6,820 nt of DNA from an uncultured Ellagibacter sp. (GCF_934617235.1 NZ_CAKTTZ010000071.1:1-6820); one strand, 5' to 3'; shown: positions 1-6,148, numbered from the stretch's first letter. Made by a program: numbers and translations. Notes: a model not told the origin generated them from the sequence alone.

Positions 1-68
1 ACCTCGAATGCGGCGACGCCATGGTCTACTGGACCAGGCAGATCGCCGACATGTCAACGGTGGTTTAA
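1..68 (+). CDS. C-terminal tail of an unidentified protein (5' end outside window)
   Basis: Reading frame 3 is open from the window edge to a TAA at 66-68 and gives the tail LECGDAMVYWTRQIADMSTV plus a final V. Nearly every codon ends in G or C, as in the confirmed genes here, and the other two plus frames lack this bias, so it is very probably the real 3' end of a gene. The 21 visible residues carry no motif I recognise and no family is assigned. The gene points toward the five-gene minus-strand operon, so the two converge on the spacer at 69-711. No terminator hairpin lies directly after the stop; the nearest strong one is at 531-568, unless the inverted repeat starting at 81 serves. Confidence 0.6.
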   Translation, partial: LECGDAMVYWTRQIADMSTVV

Positions 69-80
69 CATAGAGAATCG

Positions 81-266
81 GAGTTTCTGTACGAGATTGA
101 CGTTTTGTTGCGAAGGAATTGTGTGCGACTCCTCAAAAGTCATGTGATTGTGGATTATCTCTTCTCGTTTTAACCGTGCATGCGACACTTTCAGGGCAGT
201 TAAGGCTTCATATCGGCCAACTTCACCATTCCTTCATAACATTTCGTCAATCTCGTACAAAAACTC
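81..266. repeat. 44-bp imperfect inverted repeat flanking a 98-bp core
   Basis: Bases 81-124 match the reverse complement of 223-266 at about 37 of 44 positions. The outer 22 bp differ at one base only, and the core TGTACGAGATTGACG (88-102) pairs perfectly with 245-259. The inner part continues through a shared GAAGGAAT (111-118 on the left, reverse-complemented 229-236 on the right). The 98 bases between the arms show no internal gene. A transcript would fold into a long stem with a large loop. Possibilities are a miniature inverted-repeat element, an invertible segment, a paired regulator site, or a structured 3' end of the upstream gene. I see no clear target-site duplication at the ends (ATCG before 81, GTGTCGG after 266), so mobile origin is not established. 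Confidence 0.7.
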
Positions 267-288
267 GTGTCGGCATCAATTGCACCCC

Positions 289-456
289 CCAGGAAAGGAC
301 CAGGGGCGCCAAGGGAGGGACCAGGGACGCCCTCGGGAAGATGCGGATGGGTAGCAGGAAAGGCAGTCGTGCCCTCGGGAAGGACCGGGCGTATCCTCGA
401 GAAGGGGCGGATGCGCTCAGGAAAGGGCCACGTGCTCCAGGAAAGGGCGAGGTGCT
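289..456. repeat. Degenerate tandem repeat, about eight units of 21 bp
   Basis: The block can be cut into units at 289-309, 310-330, 331-354, 355-372, 373-393, 395-415, 416-436 and 437-456. Most are 21 bp; the 24- and 18-bp units add to 42. Units share an opening close to CCAGGAAAGGG or CCTCGGGAAGG and often a GGGGCGC or GTGCT ending. The best conserved pairs are units 1 and 2 (both ...GGGACCAGGG-like) and units 7 and 8 (AGGAAAGGGC...GTGCT). The 21-bp period is a multiple of three, but no frame reads as a plausible protein and flanking coding support is missing. I take it as a non-coding minisatellite-like array that has decayed by substitution and small indels. Confidence 0.65.
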
Positions 457-530
457 CCGAGTCGCACTCGGCTGAGCGAAGGCGCCCCCGAATCACATCG
501 CAGCTCGGGGATGAGGTTGCCCACAACGCA

Positions 531-568
531 CAAAGGCCGGCTCCGATGGATAACGGAGCCGGCCTTTG
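531..568. terminator. Strong hairpin, probable bidirectional terminator
   Basis: CAAAGGCCGGCTCCG (531-545) is the exact reverse complement of 554-568, giving a perfect 15-bp GC-rich stem around an 8-base loop. Each arm carries AAA or TTT near its outer end, so either strand ends the stem in a short U run, the usual form of an intrinsic terminator shared by converging genes. The U run is only three bases, which may limit efficiency. It lies about 145 bp past the last operon gene on the minus strand and is the best terminator seen in the spacer for transcription from either side. Confidence 0.72.
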
Positions 569-615
569 GCGGGAAAGGGCTTTTCATATCGCAGGGGAAG
601 GAGTCCGCGATGCAA

Positions 616-680
616 AAAGTTGAAAGGTTGGGGGCGCGGCGGGTGTCGCACCCCGAGCAAAGTTGAAGGGTCGGGGGCGC
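616..680. repeat. Pair of 22-bp direct repeats, 43-bp period
   Basis: Bases 616-637 and 659-680 share 20 of 22 positions; both begin AAAGTTGAA and end GGGGGCGC, with differences at the tenth and fourteenth positions. Between them lies a small hairpin, GGGTG-TCG-CACCC (641-653). The second copy's GGGGGCG (673-679) can also pair with CGCCCCC (692-698). The pair sits just beyond the stop of the last operon gene. It could be a remnant of a duplication or part of the operon's 3' untranslated structure. Confidence 0.6.
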
Positions 681-698
681 AATCAACCTCACGCCCCC
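673..698 (-). terminator. Weak candidate terminator hairpin after the operon
   Basis: On the minus strand GGGGGCG (698-692) pairs with CGCCCCC (679-673) around a 12-base loop, starting 13 bases past the TAA of the NrfD-like gene. The downstream minus-strand sequence (GACCCTTCAACTTT) has no uninterrupted U tract, so termination here would be inefficient. The stronger hairpin at 531-568 is the likelier end of the transcript. Confidence 0.25.
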
Positions 699-711
699 CG
701 GTAAAGCAGGA

Positions 712-1608
712 TTACAAGACGAACGGCGTCACCATGGTGATCGGCAGAGCTGCGATCAGCACGAGCAGACGGAGCATGAAGCCGCCGATGAGCACGCCGA
801 TGTCGGACATCGCGGAAATCGCGTGCGCCTTGCGGCTCTCCTCAAACTCCTTCGGGGAGAAGAAGAGCATCCAGGTCTCGAGGATCGTCGGGCCGACGAG
901 GCCGACAATCACGAACAGGACCCAAAATGCAACCGCATACTTGCCAGCGAGCAGCGCCATAACCGACTCATAGCCCGCAGTGGAGTTCGTCACCGTGATG
1001 AACATGAGCGATGCAACCAGCAGCATCTCGATGCACGGGAAGCAGAAGTGGAACTTCTTGAACACGCCCACGCGGTTGAACTCCTCAGGGTGCTTGAACA
1101 CACCTGCGAGCAGCACCGATGCCATGCCGGTCGACATTGCCGAAACAAGGAAGAGGATCGGCAGCAGCGCGTTGTTCCACAACGGGAACGTGTTGCACAC
1201 GCCGAGCAGGCAGCCGGTGTAGATAGCGACGCAGATGCCCAGGATCGAGCCGGCAAGCTCGATGCCCCAGGGGACGCGACGCTTCGTAAGGTCGAGGATC
1301 ATGGCGATCAAAGCCACGATCACGAACAGCGCCAGGATAACGACGCCCCAGGTCATCACAGACCCGAAGTTCGTCAGCAACAGGGCGAAGCGCAGCGGGT
1401 TGTAAAGGCCCGCCTTCGCGTCGAACATCAGCAGCACAAGGCCGATGATAACGACAATCGGGGCGATGATATGGCCGATCTTACGCATATTCACCGCTTC
1501 AGGATGACGCCATGCCAAAAATGCACTCGTCGCGAACGCGCCACCACCCAAGCCGCCAAGGAACAGATAGCAGGCGATGATGCCGCTCCAAATAGGTTCG
1601 AAGGTCAT
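712..1608 (-). CDS. NrfD/PsrC-type membrane subunit (quinone-interacting anchor) of the PsrABC-like reductase
   Basis: A 298-residue, strongly hydrophobic protein with eight likely membrane helices at about 8-32, 44-63, 82-106, 116-137, 147-170, 189-208, 224-250 and 264-290. Size, helix count and the loop FDAKAGLYNPLRF (62-74) followed by the GSVMTWG helix start fit the NrfD/PsrC family, which has no haem and exchanges electrons with quinones for the attached iron-sulfur subunit. It is the last gene of the operon. Its ATG lies six bases after the TGA of the PsrB-like gene, and a GAGGTGA Shine-Dalgarno sequence spans that stop, implying translational coupling. A, B and C subunits in this order match psrABC. 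Salmonella PhsC, by contrast, is a cytochrome b, so membrane subunit type favours the Psr naming. Whether it oxidises menaquinol cannot be read from sequence. Confidence 0.93.
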   Translation of the reverse strand: MTFEPIWSGIIACYLFLGGLGGGAFATSAFLAWRHPEAVNMRKIGHIIAPIVVIIGLVLLMFDAKAGLYNPLRFALLLTNFGSVMTWGVVILALFVIVALIAMILDLTKRRVPWGIELAGSILGICVAIYTGCLLGVCNTFPLWNNALLPILFLVSAMSTGMASVLLAGVFKHPEEFNRVGVFKKFHFCFPCIEMLLVASLMFITVTNSTAGYESVMALLAGKYAVAFWVLFVIVGLVGPTILETWMLFFSPKEFEESRKAHAISAMSDIGVLIGGFMLRLLVLIAALPITMVTPFVL

Positions 1609-1614
1609 CTCTCA

Positions 1615-2157
1615 TCACCTCACATAGAAAACTTTGGACTTGGTCAGGTCGCCAGCGATAGGCGCCGCATGCGTGCGATTGATTTCCTTGACCAGCTCGC
1701 AATCCGGGTCGTCCAAATCGCCGAAGATACGAGCGTGGGTCGGGCACGCCGTCACGCAGGTGCACATCTCGGTACCGTTCTCGTAGTTCGACACGTGGCA
1801 GAAGCGGCACTTGTCGACTGCGCCGGTCTTGGAGTTGCGCACACGAACCTGATACGGGCACGCTGCCATGCAGTACAGACAACCGATGCAGCGACCCTGA
1901 TCAACTTGCACGATACCATCGGTGCCGATATGGGCAGCACCAGTCGGGCACACCTTCGTGCAGGGCGCGTCTTCGCAATGCATGCACTGCAGGGGCACAT
2001 GCTCGACGCCTACCTGCGGATACGTGCCGGTCTCGCGATCCTCGAAGCGGACGAACGCCTCGTCCGGCTCAAGGCCGTTTTGCCGCTGGCACGCAAGACG
2101 GCAGGTGTAGCAGCCGATGCACTTCGTGGTATCGATCAACATTCCATAACGGGCCAT
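1615..2157 (-). CDS. PsrB/PhsB-type 4x[4Fe-4S] electron-transfer subunit
   Basis: A 180-residue soluble iron-sulfur protein with sixteen cysteines in the order typical of PsrB/PhsB/DmsB: C13-C16-C19-C23, C58-C61-C66-C70, C90-C93-C96-C100 and C117-C120-C134-C138. It should hold four [4Fe-4S] clusters and carry electrons from the NrfD-like membrane subunit to the molybdenum subunit. It has no signal peptide, as expected for a subunit exported in complex with a Tat-bearing partner. The last motif has 13 residues between C120 and C134 where DmsB has 11, and holds an additional C132. The ATG comes two bases after the catalytic subunit's TAA, and AAGGTGGG (2167-2174) inside that gene serves as Shine-Dalgarno sequence, so the two are translationally coupled. 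The length fits the family. Confidence 0.94.
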   Translation of the reverse strand: MARYGMLIDTTKCIGCYTCRLACQRQNGLEPDEAFVRFEDRETGTYPQVGVEHVPLQCMHCEDAPCTKVCPTGAAHIGTDGIVQVDQGRCIGCLYCMAACPYQVRVRNSKTGAVDKCRFCHVSNYENGTEMCTCVTACPTHARIFGDLDDPDCELVKEINRTHAAPIAGDLTKSKVFYVR

Positions 2158-2159
2158 GT

Positions 2160-4394
2160 TTATGCACCCACCTTCCTGACGCTCACGATAGCCTCCTGCG
2201 AGCAGATGCCACCGTAGCCAGGCTCAATGCGGAAGGGCACGAAGTCCATCTGACGCAGGCCGAACCCGTAGGCGGTCTTCTCGTCCTTGGAGCTGCATCC
2301 GTAGTGGCTCGGCATGTAGAGGGCCTCGGGGTTAATGCGCTCGGTGACGTGCACCTTCACCGTACCCTTCGCCTCATCGTTGGAAATCTCGACCTCGTCG
2401 CCTTCGGAGATGCCGAGCTTCGCCGCGCGGCTCGCGTTGATCCAAACACGATCGAGGTTGTACTGCTTGGAAATGTTCATGAGCGCCGGCACGTTCGCGG
2501 TCTGCGTATGCGTATGAACAGCCTGCTTGCCGCCGATCAGGCGGAAGTAGTTGTCACCCTCGGGAACGCTTGCCACAGGCTCAATCCACTGCGGGACGCT
2601 CGGGTAACCGGCAGCGTGGCACGCCTCGCTCGAGAACTGAATCTTGCCCGTGGGGGTCTTCCACGTCGGCGTCTTGCCGAACTTGAAGGTCTTCTCGGGG
2701 AAGCGGGCGGTGCCGGCAACCCTCAGGCCATCAAGCGTGAGGCCCACCGTGCGAAGCTGCGCGTCCGCAAGTTCCTCAACCGTGAACGGGAAGTACTCGC
2801 CCACACCACATGCCTCGGCGAGCTCGGTGAAAATCTCGTCGACTGGCTTGGTGTTCGGGTGAATCTTCTCGATCACCTGGTCGCGCAGGGAAACTGCGGG
2901 GATCTTGCCGCCGATGAACTCGGGAACTTCCAGGCGCTCCAGGTACGTCGTATCCGGAAGCACGTAGTCGCAAGCCTGGCAGGTTTCGGTCATCTGGATG
3001 TCGATGGCAACGGAAAGCTCGAGGTTGGAGAGACAGTCCTCAAGGTACTTGGGGTTAGAGTAACCCGCAACCATGTTCGAGTTGTAGAAGAACATGCCCT
3101 TGATTTCGCCCTTCTTGGCGAGCTCGGCAGCGTAGACGTTCACGCCCATGCCCGTAAGGGACAGCGGGTATTCGTCCGAACCGGCAATCTTGCCCTCAGG
3201 CTTGGGGACAGACAGGAACTTCTCCTTGTCAAGATCGCCCGCCTTCACGGAGTTACCGAAGAAGGCGCCGCCTTCCTGGTTCCAGCAGCCGAGGAGCGTG
3301 TTGAAGCAGCACACCGCGCGAGCCGTCTCGCCGGAGTTCGCATAGCTGCAACCGTAAGCGCCGCGCCAAGAAGGCTCGATGGAAGCTGCCGGTGCCGCCG
3401 TCGCGAGGTCGGTCGCCAAGCGCTCGATCGTGTCCTTCGAGATGCCGGTGATTTCCTCGGCCCATGCGGGCGTGCAGTCCTTCAGGTAGTCGGCCCACTC
3501 TTCGAACCCGACGGTGTTCTCGGCGATATAGCTCGCGTCGTAGAGCTTGTTGTGCACGACGACATGCGCCATGGCCAGGATGAAGGCCAGGTCAGTGCCA
3601 GGGTTGATAGGCACCCACTCGTCGGCGAACGCGATGGAGTTGTTAAGACGCGGGTCGACAATCACCAGTTCGGCACCGTTTTCGTGCGCCTTCTGCATGG
3701 CGTGCAGCTGGCTCGGCTTGATAGCGTCGGCGTAGCTGCGGCCGATGAACATCGTCATCTTGGAGTTCGCCACATCGGAGGTGAAGTCACCCGTGCCGAT
3801 GACCTGCGTGAACCCAGCATTCTTCGACATGTTGCACGCGGCACCGTGCGTGTAGACATTCGGGCTGCCAAGTGCGTTCATGAAGCGCTTGGTGTAGTAA
3901 GAGCCGCTCGGACGCGGGTCCTGCACCATGGCGAGCGCCTGGGGGCCCTTCTCGTCGATGATCGCCTTGACCTTCTCGGCGATCTCGCTGTAGGCCTGGT
4001 CCCACGTGATCTTCTCGAACTTGCCGCCGTTCTTCTTAAGCGGGTCGGTCAGGCGATCCTCGTTGTAGGCGATGGAGGCGAAGCCGTAACCGCGACCGCA
4101 CAGCGTGCCTTCGCAGTTCGGATGGTTCGCATCGCCGATCATCTTGCCAAGCTTGCCGTCAACGACGTATCCCGTGAACCCGCACTTCGATGAACAGGAG
4201 TTGCACAGCGAGTGGGCGGTGTAATGATCGATATCGCTCGTCCCGCGCGCATCCGCCTGCTCCCAAGCGTTGAAGCTCAAAAAGCCCGCGCCCGCCGCAA
4301 CGGCAGCGACCCCGGCGCTTCCGGCCAGAAAGCTTCGCCTGGTAATAGCGTTTTCTGACATTGCTGATTCCTCTCTATATGCATCTCGCGTCAT
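2160..4394 (-). CDS. PhsA/PsrA-type molybdopterin oxidoreductase catalytic subunit (thiosulfate/polysulfide reductase family), Tat-exported
   Basis: A 744-residue Mo-bis(molybdopterin guanine dinucleotide) enzyme. A Tat signal follows the start (TRRSFLAG at 18-25, then an Ala/Gly-rich hydrophobic stretch to ~40). The [4Fe-4S] motif is C64-x2-C67-x3-C71-x27-C99, with GRG after the last Cys. The probable Mo ligand is C187 in SPNVYTHGAACNMSKNAG, at the place of the Cys in PhsA SPNTFTHASTC. Other stretches matching Salmonella PhsA as I recall it: KLYDASY (283-289), DYVLPDTTYLER (476-487) and GKQAVHT (622-628). The C-terminal dinucleotide-binding domain spans about 610-744. The likely reaction is two-electron reduction of thiosulfate, polysulfide or sulfur outside the membrane, but this superfamily shifts substrate easily and Coriobacteriia carry many divergent members. 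A second start at 4361 gives a more usual Tat peptide (MSENAITRRSFL). Confidence 0.9.
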   Translation of the reverse strand: MTRDAYREESAMSENAITRRSFLAGSAGVAAVAAGAGFLSFNAWEQADARGTSDIDHYTAHSLCNSCSSKCGFTGYVVDGKLGKMIGDANHPNCEGTLCGRGYGFASIAYNEDRLTDPLKKNGGKFEKITWDQAYSEIAEKVKAIIDEKGPQALAMVQDPRPSGSYYTKRFMNALGSPNVYTHGAACNMSKNAGFTQVIGTGDFTSDVANSKMTMFIGRSYADAIKPSQLHAMQKAHENGAELVIVDPRLNNSIAFADEWVPINPGTDLAFILAMAHVVVHNKLYDASYIAENTVGFEEWADYLKDCTPAWAEEITGISKDTIERLATDLATAAPAASIEPSWRGAYGCSYANSGETARAVCCFNTLLGCWNQEGGAFFGNSVKAGDLDKEKFLSVPKPEGKIAGSDEYPLSLTGMGVNVYAAELAKKGEIKGMFFYNSNMVAGYSNPKYLEDCLSNLELSVAIDIQMTETCQACDYVLPDTTYLERLEVPEFIGGKIPAVSLRDQVIEKIHPNTKPVDEIFTELAEACGVGEYFPFTVEELADAQLRTVGLTLDGLRVAGTARFPEKTFKFGKTPTWKTPTGKIQFSSEACHAAGYPSVPQWIEPVASVPEGDNYFRLIGGKQAVHTHTQTANVPALMNISKQYNLDRVWINASRAAKLGISEGDEVEISNDEAKGTVKVHVTERINPEALYMPSHYGCSSKDEKTAYGFGLRQMDFVPFRIEPGYGGICSQEAIVSVRKVGA

Positions 4395-4408
4395 CGTCTT
4401 CGCTCCCC
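4369..4408 (-). promoter_or_regulatory. Two alternative ribosome binding sites for the catalytic subunit
   Basis: On the minus strand AAGGGGAG (core 4403-4408) lies eight bases before the ATG at 4394, and AGAGGA (4369-4374) lies seven bases before an in-frame ATG at 4361. Both spacings are good. The upstream site is the stronger match and gives an 11-residue extension ahead of the Tat n-region; the downstream site gives the more typical short n-region. The gene is annotated from 4394, with 4361 as a real alternative. No mature protein difference is expected if the Tat peptide is cleaved. Confidence 0.55.
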
Positions 4409-4424
4409 TTTGATGCTCTTCCGC

Positions 4425-5102
4425 TCACGCCGCATCCTCTGTCTGCTCGGCAACGATGCCGATAAGCAGGTCGCACAGGCAAACGTAGAAGTTCGCCTCG
4501 CTTCCCAGATTGATGAGACGCTTGCGATACGAGGTAAGCCAATTGAACCTCTCGGAGAGAAACGTTCGCGCCTCGTCCACCATTCCGCTTCTCAGAAGCA
4601 CGGCGATCACATCGAGCTCGAGAGCCAGATGGTCAGGGCAATCTGAGAATTCCGGCGGGACGCTAAGCCCCAGTCGCTCCACAAGCGCGGACATGTAGCG
4701 GGCAGAAGCGCCCAGATACATCCCCTTGCCGTCGACGGGCGAAAGCAAATCGCCAGCCTTGGCCGTGTTCACGTAAAGCGACTCGATCGGAAGCGCCGAT
4801 TCGGGCAAGCCTCCCGTGAAGTGGCGGGCGGCAAACTGCCGCTTCTCTTCATGGGTAGGAGGGCAGAACAGTGCGCAAACCTCGCACTCCGACAGGAAAT
4901 CCTGCAAAGGCGCGTGGTTGCCGCGACGATAATCCGCGGGGCTCTTGTCGACCCCGAGGCTTCCGCCGTTTTGAAGGATGAAGCGTGCGCCATCGAGAAA
5001 CTCAGCCCATGCCTCGCGCGCGGACAATTTCTCCCATTCCGCCTTCTCGACGGGAGCAAAGCACTTGGAGAGAATCGAGAACACCGCTGCGTCGTCCAAC
5101 AT
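4425..5102 (-). CDS. TorD/DmsD-family maturation chaperone for the molybdoenzyme
   Basis: A 225-residue, mostly helical cytoplasmic protein without signal peptide or membrane segment. The TorD/NarJ/DmsD family hallmarks are visible: PIESLY (105-110, the P-x-E-x-x-Y motif), PDHLALEL (156-163) and the late helix ERFNWLTSY (184-192). Family members bind the Tat signal of a molybdoenzyme, hold it for cofactor insertion and release it for export. Its position directly before the Tat-bearing PsrA-like gene (30-bp gap) marks that protein as the probable client. The YdhY-like protein upstream also has a twin-arginine signal and cannot be excluded. The ATG at 5102 follows AAAGGAG (5113-5119) at good spacing. 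Cysteines C73, C76 and C80 cluster in one loop, but without a full metal-binding pattern I assign no role. Confidence 0.88.
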   Translation of the reverse strand: MLDDAAVFSILSKCFAPVEKAEWEKLSAREAWAEFLDGARFILQNGGSLGVDKSPADYRRGNHAPLQDFLSECEVCALFCPPTHEEKRQFAARHFTGGLPESALPIESLYVNTAKAGDLLSPVDGKGMYLGASARYMSALVERLGLSVPPEFSDCPDHLALELDVIAVLLRSGMVDEARTFLSERFNWLTSYRKRLINLGSEANFYVCLCDLLIGIVAEQTEDAA

Positions 5103-5169
5103 TGCCTGTTCGCTCCTTTCCGAATCGATCGTTTGACTTACTTACCTTGCATCAGCGGGAAGCCGACGC

Positions 5170-5913
5170 TTACGCAGAGACGAGCGTGGTCGTGCGAACG
5201 ACGCCCATGTCGATGCACTTCTGCGCGATATCTTCCCAATCGATGAACTGGATGGCACCGTTGGGGCACTGCTCTGCGCAGCGGCCGCAGGAGATGCACT
5301 TCGTGGAAACGCCCGTTTCGGTATCGATGCGAGGCATGTTCCAGGGGCAAGCCTGCGCGCACATGCCGCAACCGATGCACAGCTTCGGGTCGACCGTGCG
5401 GGCGCCCGTCTTCTCGTCGGGCTTGATGGCATGGACCGGGCAGTATTTCATGCACCACGCGTCGGCGCACTGCTTGCAATGCTCGACGGTGAATTCGCAT
5501 GCGCCGGGGTTGCCATCGCCGAACGAGCCTTCGCCCGTGTCGGGGCTGGTGCCCCAGTAGTAGTTATCCCAAACGCGGACGCGGGCGATGTTCTGGCACA
5601 CGCGGCCATCATTCTTCAGCGTGCACATCATTTCGCAACGCTGGCATCCGGAGCAACGGGCGCGATCGGTGACGATCATCTTGGTCGCGGTGTGGCGGAT
5701 GTCGATGCGGCCCGATGCGATCGACTGGCTCGTGACGCCCCACGACGCCAGCACGCCGCCCACGACGAGACCGGCGACGCCACAGCCTGCCATCGCAAGC
5801 ACCTGGCGACGGGTCATCGCATGTTTCGGCTTTGCTTCCACAGCTTCAGTTTGCTCGACGGCGTTCGTCGGGCTCTCTTCAGGGGCGCTGCCGTTGATAT
5901 TGGTATCTGACAT
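5170..5913 (-). CDS. ydhY: YdhY-like Tat-signal ferredoxin with four [4Fe-4S] clusters
   Basis: A 247-residue protein. An acidic, Glu/Pro-rich head (1-31) precedes a Tat motif TRRQVLAM (34-41) and a hydrophobic stretch to ~59, which may be cleaved or act as an N-terminal anchor. Four cysteine groups follow: C87-C90-C93-C97, C146-C149-C154-C158, C179-C182-C185-C189 and C206-C209-C212-C216. As recalled, E. coli YdhY matches along this body: RARCSGCQRCE (RARCTGCHRCE), CIGCGMCAQACPW (CIGCSACTTACPW), and the end IDWEDI (IEWKDI). YdhY is encoded with the AOR-like YdhV, and a YdhV-like gene is divergent from this one. The expected role is electron transfer for that oxidoreductase or into the reductase encoded downstream. 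GAGGGGGAG lies just before the ATG and fixes the start. It is the first gene of the operon; 67 bp without a terminator lead to the chaperone gene. Confidence 0.87.
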   Translation of the reverse strand: MSDTNINGSAPEESPTNAVEQTEAVEAKPKHAMTRRQVLAMAGCGVAGLVVGGVLASWGVTSQSIASGRIDIRHTATKMIVTDRARCSGCQRCEMMCTLKNDGRVCQNIARVRVWDNYYWGTSPDTGEGSFGDGNPGACEFTVEHCKQCADAWCMKYCPVHAIKPDEKTGARTVDPKLCIGCGMCAQACPWNMPRIDTETGVSTKCISCGRCAEQCPNGAIQFIDWEDIAQKCIDMGVVRTTTLVSA

Positions 5914-5976
5914 TTTTGGTACTCCCCCTCACATATCGGTGAGTCTCTTCCTTCGGCCCCGGGTTCCTCGCGCGCC

Positions 5977-5985
5977 TTTATATAA
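5977..5985 (-). promoter_or_regulatory. Possible -10 element for the minus-strand operon
   Basis: The minus strand reads TTATATAAA here, the most AT-rich spot near the operon start, and would place a transcript start about 55-60 bases before the YdhY-like ATG. No TTGACA-like box lies 16-18 bases upstream; that position is occupied by GGGGGAG-type sequence. It may therefore need an activator, or may not be the promoter. Confidence 0.25.
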
Positions 5986-6047
5986 GGTACGCATCCCGGT
6001 GGCTCCCCCTCTTCATTTTGGCCTTGATAGGTCACGCAACGCTAAGC

Positions 6048-6076
6048 ATTATGCGCGCCAACGGAATACCCCTGTA
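6048..6076 (-). promoter_or_regulatory. Alternative minus-strand promoter overlapping the left inverted-repeat arm
   Basis: CATAAT on the minus strand (6053-6048) differs from the TATAAT consensus at one base. The -35 position 17 bases upstream (6071-6076) falls inside the left arm of the 19-bp inverted repeat and is not TTGACA-like. This is the geometry expected of an activator bound over a poor -35 box. The leader would be about 127 bases. Confidence 0.28.
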
Positions 6077-6148
6077 CCCTCTTTCGGGGGCAAAACCTCA
6101 TCTACCTGCAATTTCGCCCAAATACCCTCAAAGAGGGTACAGGGGTAT
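6066..6148. promoter_or_regulatory. Perfect 19-bp inverted repeat, probable regulator-binding site
   Basis: ATACCCCTGTACCCTCTTT (6066-6084) is the exact reverse complement of 6130-6148, with 45 bases between the arms. Each arm contains TACCCCT (6067-6073, and inverted 6141-6147), which fits the NarL heptamer consensus TACYYMT. The element TACCCTC occurs at 6075-6081 and 6123-6129 and inverted at 6133-6139, so the right side is also a compact palindrome TACCCTC-AAA-GAGGGTA. Placement between two divergent redox operons, with no T tract outside the arms, favours an operator over a terminator. The binding protein is unknown; a NarL/LuxR-type regulator is an inference. Confidence 0.68.

Larger units (their letters stand above)
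69..711. other. Gene-free, repeat-rich convergent spacer
   Basis: This 643-bp stretch separates a plus-strand gene end from the end of the minus-strand operon. I find no credible coding region: the open frames overlap on both strands, translate to low-complexity Arg/Gly/Pro-rich peptides, and lack convincing ribosome binding sites. The first ~210 bases are clearly more AT-rich than the flanking genes, and the rest is GC- and purine-rich. It contains a long inverted repeat, a tandem repeat block, a terminator hairpin and a direct repeat pair, each listed separately. Smaller hairpins are also present: CCGAGT-CGC-ACTCGG at 457-471 and CCCCGA/TCGGGG at 486-510. Confidence 0.75.

Noticed and set aside
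81..266. A complete insertion sequence bounded by the inverted repeats
   Set aside because: The interior is only 98 bp with no transposase fragment, and no target-site duplication was found; only a non-autonomous element remains possible.
289..456. A CRISPR array
   Set aside because: The repeat units are contiguous with no unique spacers of constant length, the units are degenerate, and no cas gene is present.
119..692. Several overlapping open frames of 68-118 codons on both strands in the spacer
   Set aside because: They are mutually overlapping, run through the 21-bp tandem repeats, encode Arg/Gly/Pro-rich low-complexity peptides, and lack plausible ribosome binding sites.
823..2217. A 464-codon plus-strand open frame
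   Set aside because: It is antisense to the NrfD-like and PsrB-like genes and translates to a low-complexity Arg/His/Asp/Gln-rich product, a shadow of the real codons.
2304..4193. A 629-codon open frame on the plus strand
   Set aside because: It lies wholly antisense to the PsrA-like gene, whose motifs are unmistakable. Long antisense frames are common opposite GC-rich genes, and the translation is Arg/Val/Leu-rich without a recognisable domain.
6066..6148. An intrinsic terminator formed by the 19-bp inverted repeat
   Set aside because: The 45-base loop is long, no U tract follows either arm, and it lies between divergent starts rather than after a gene.
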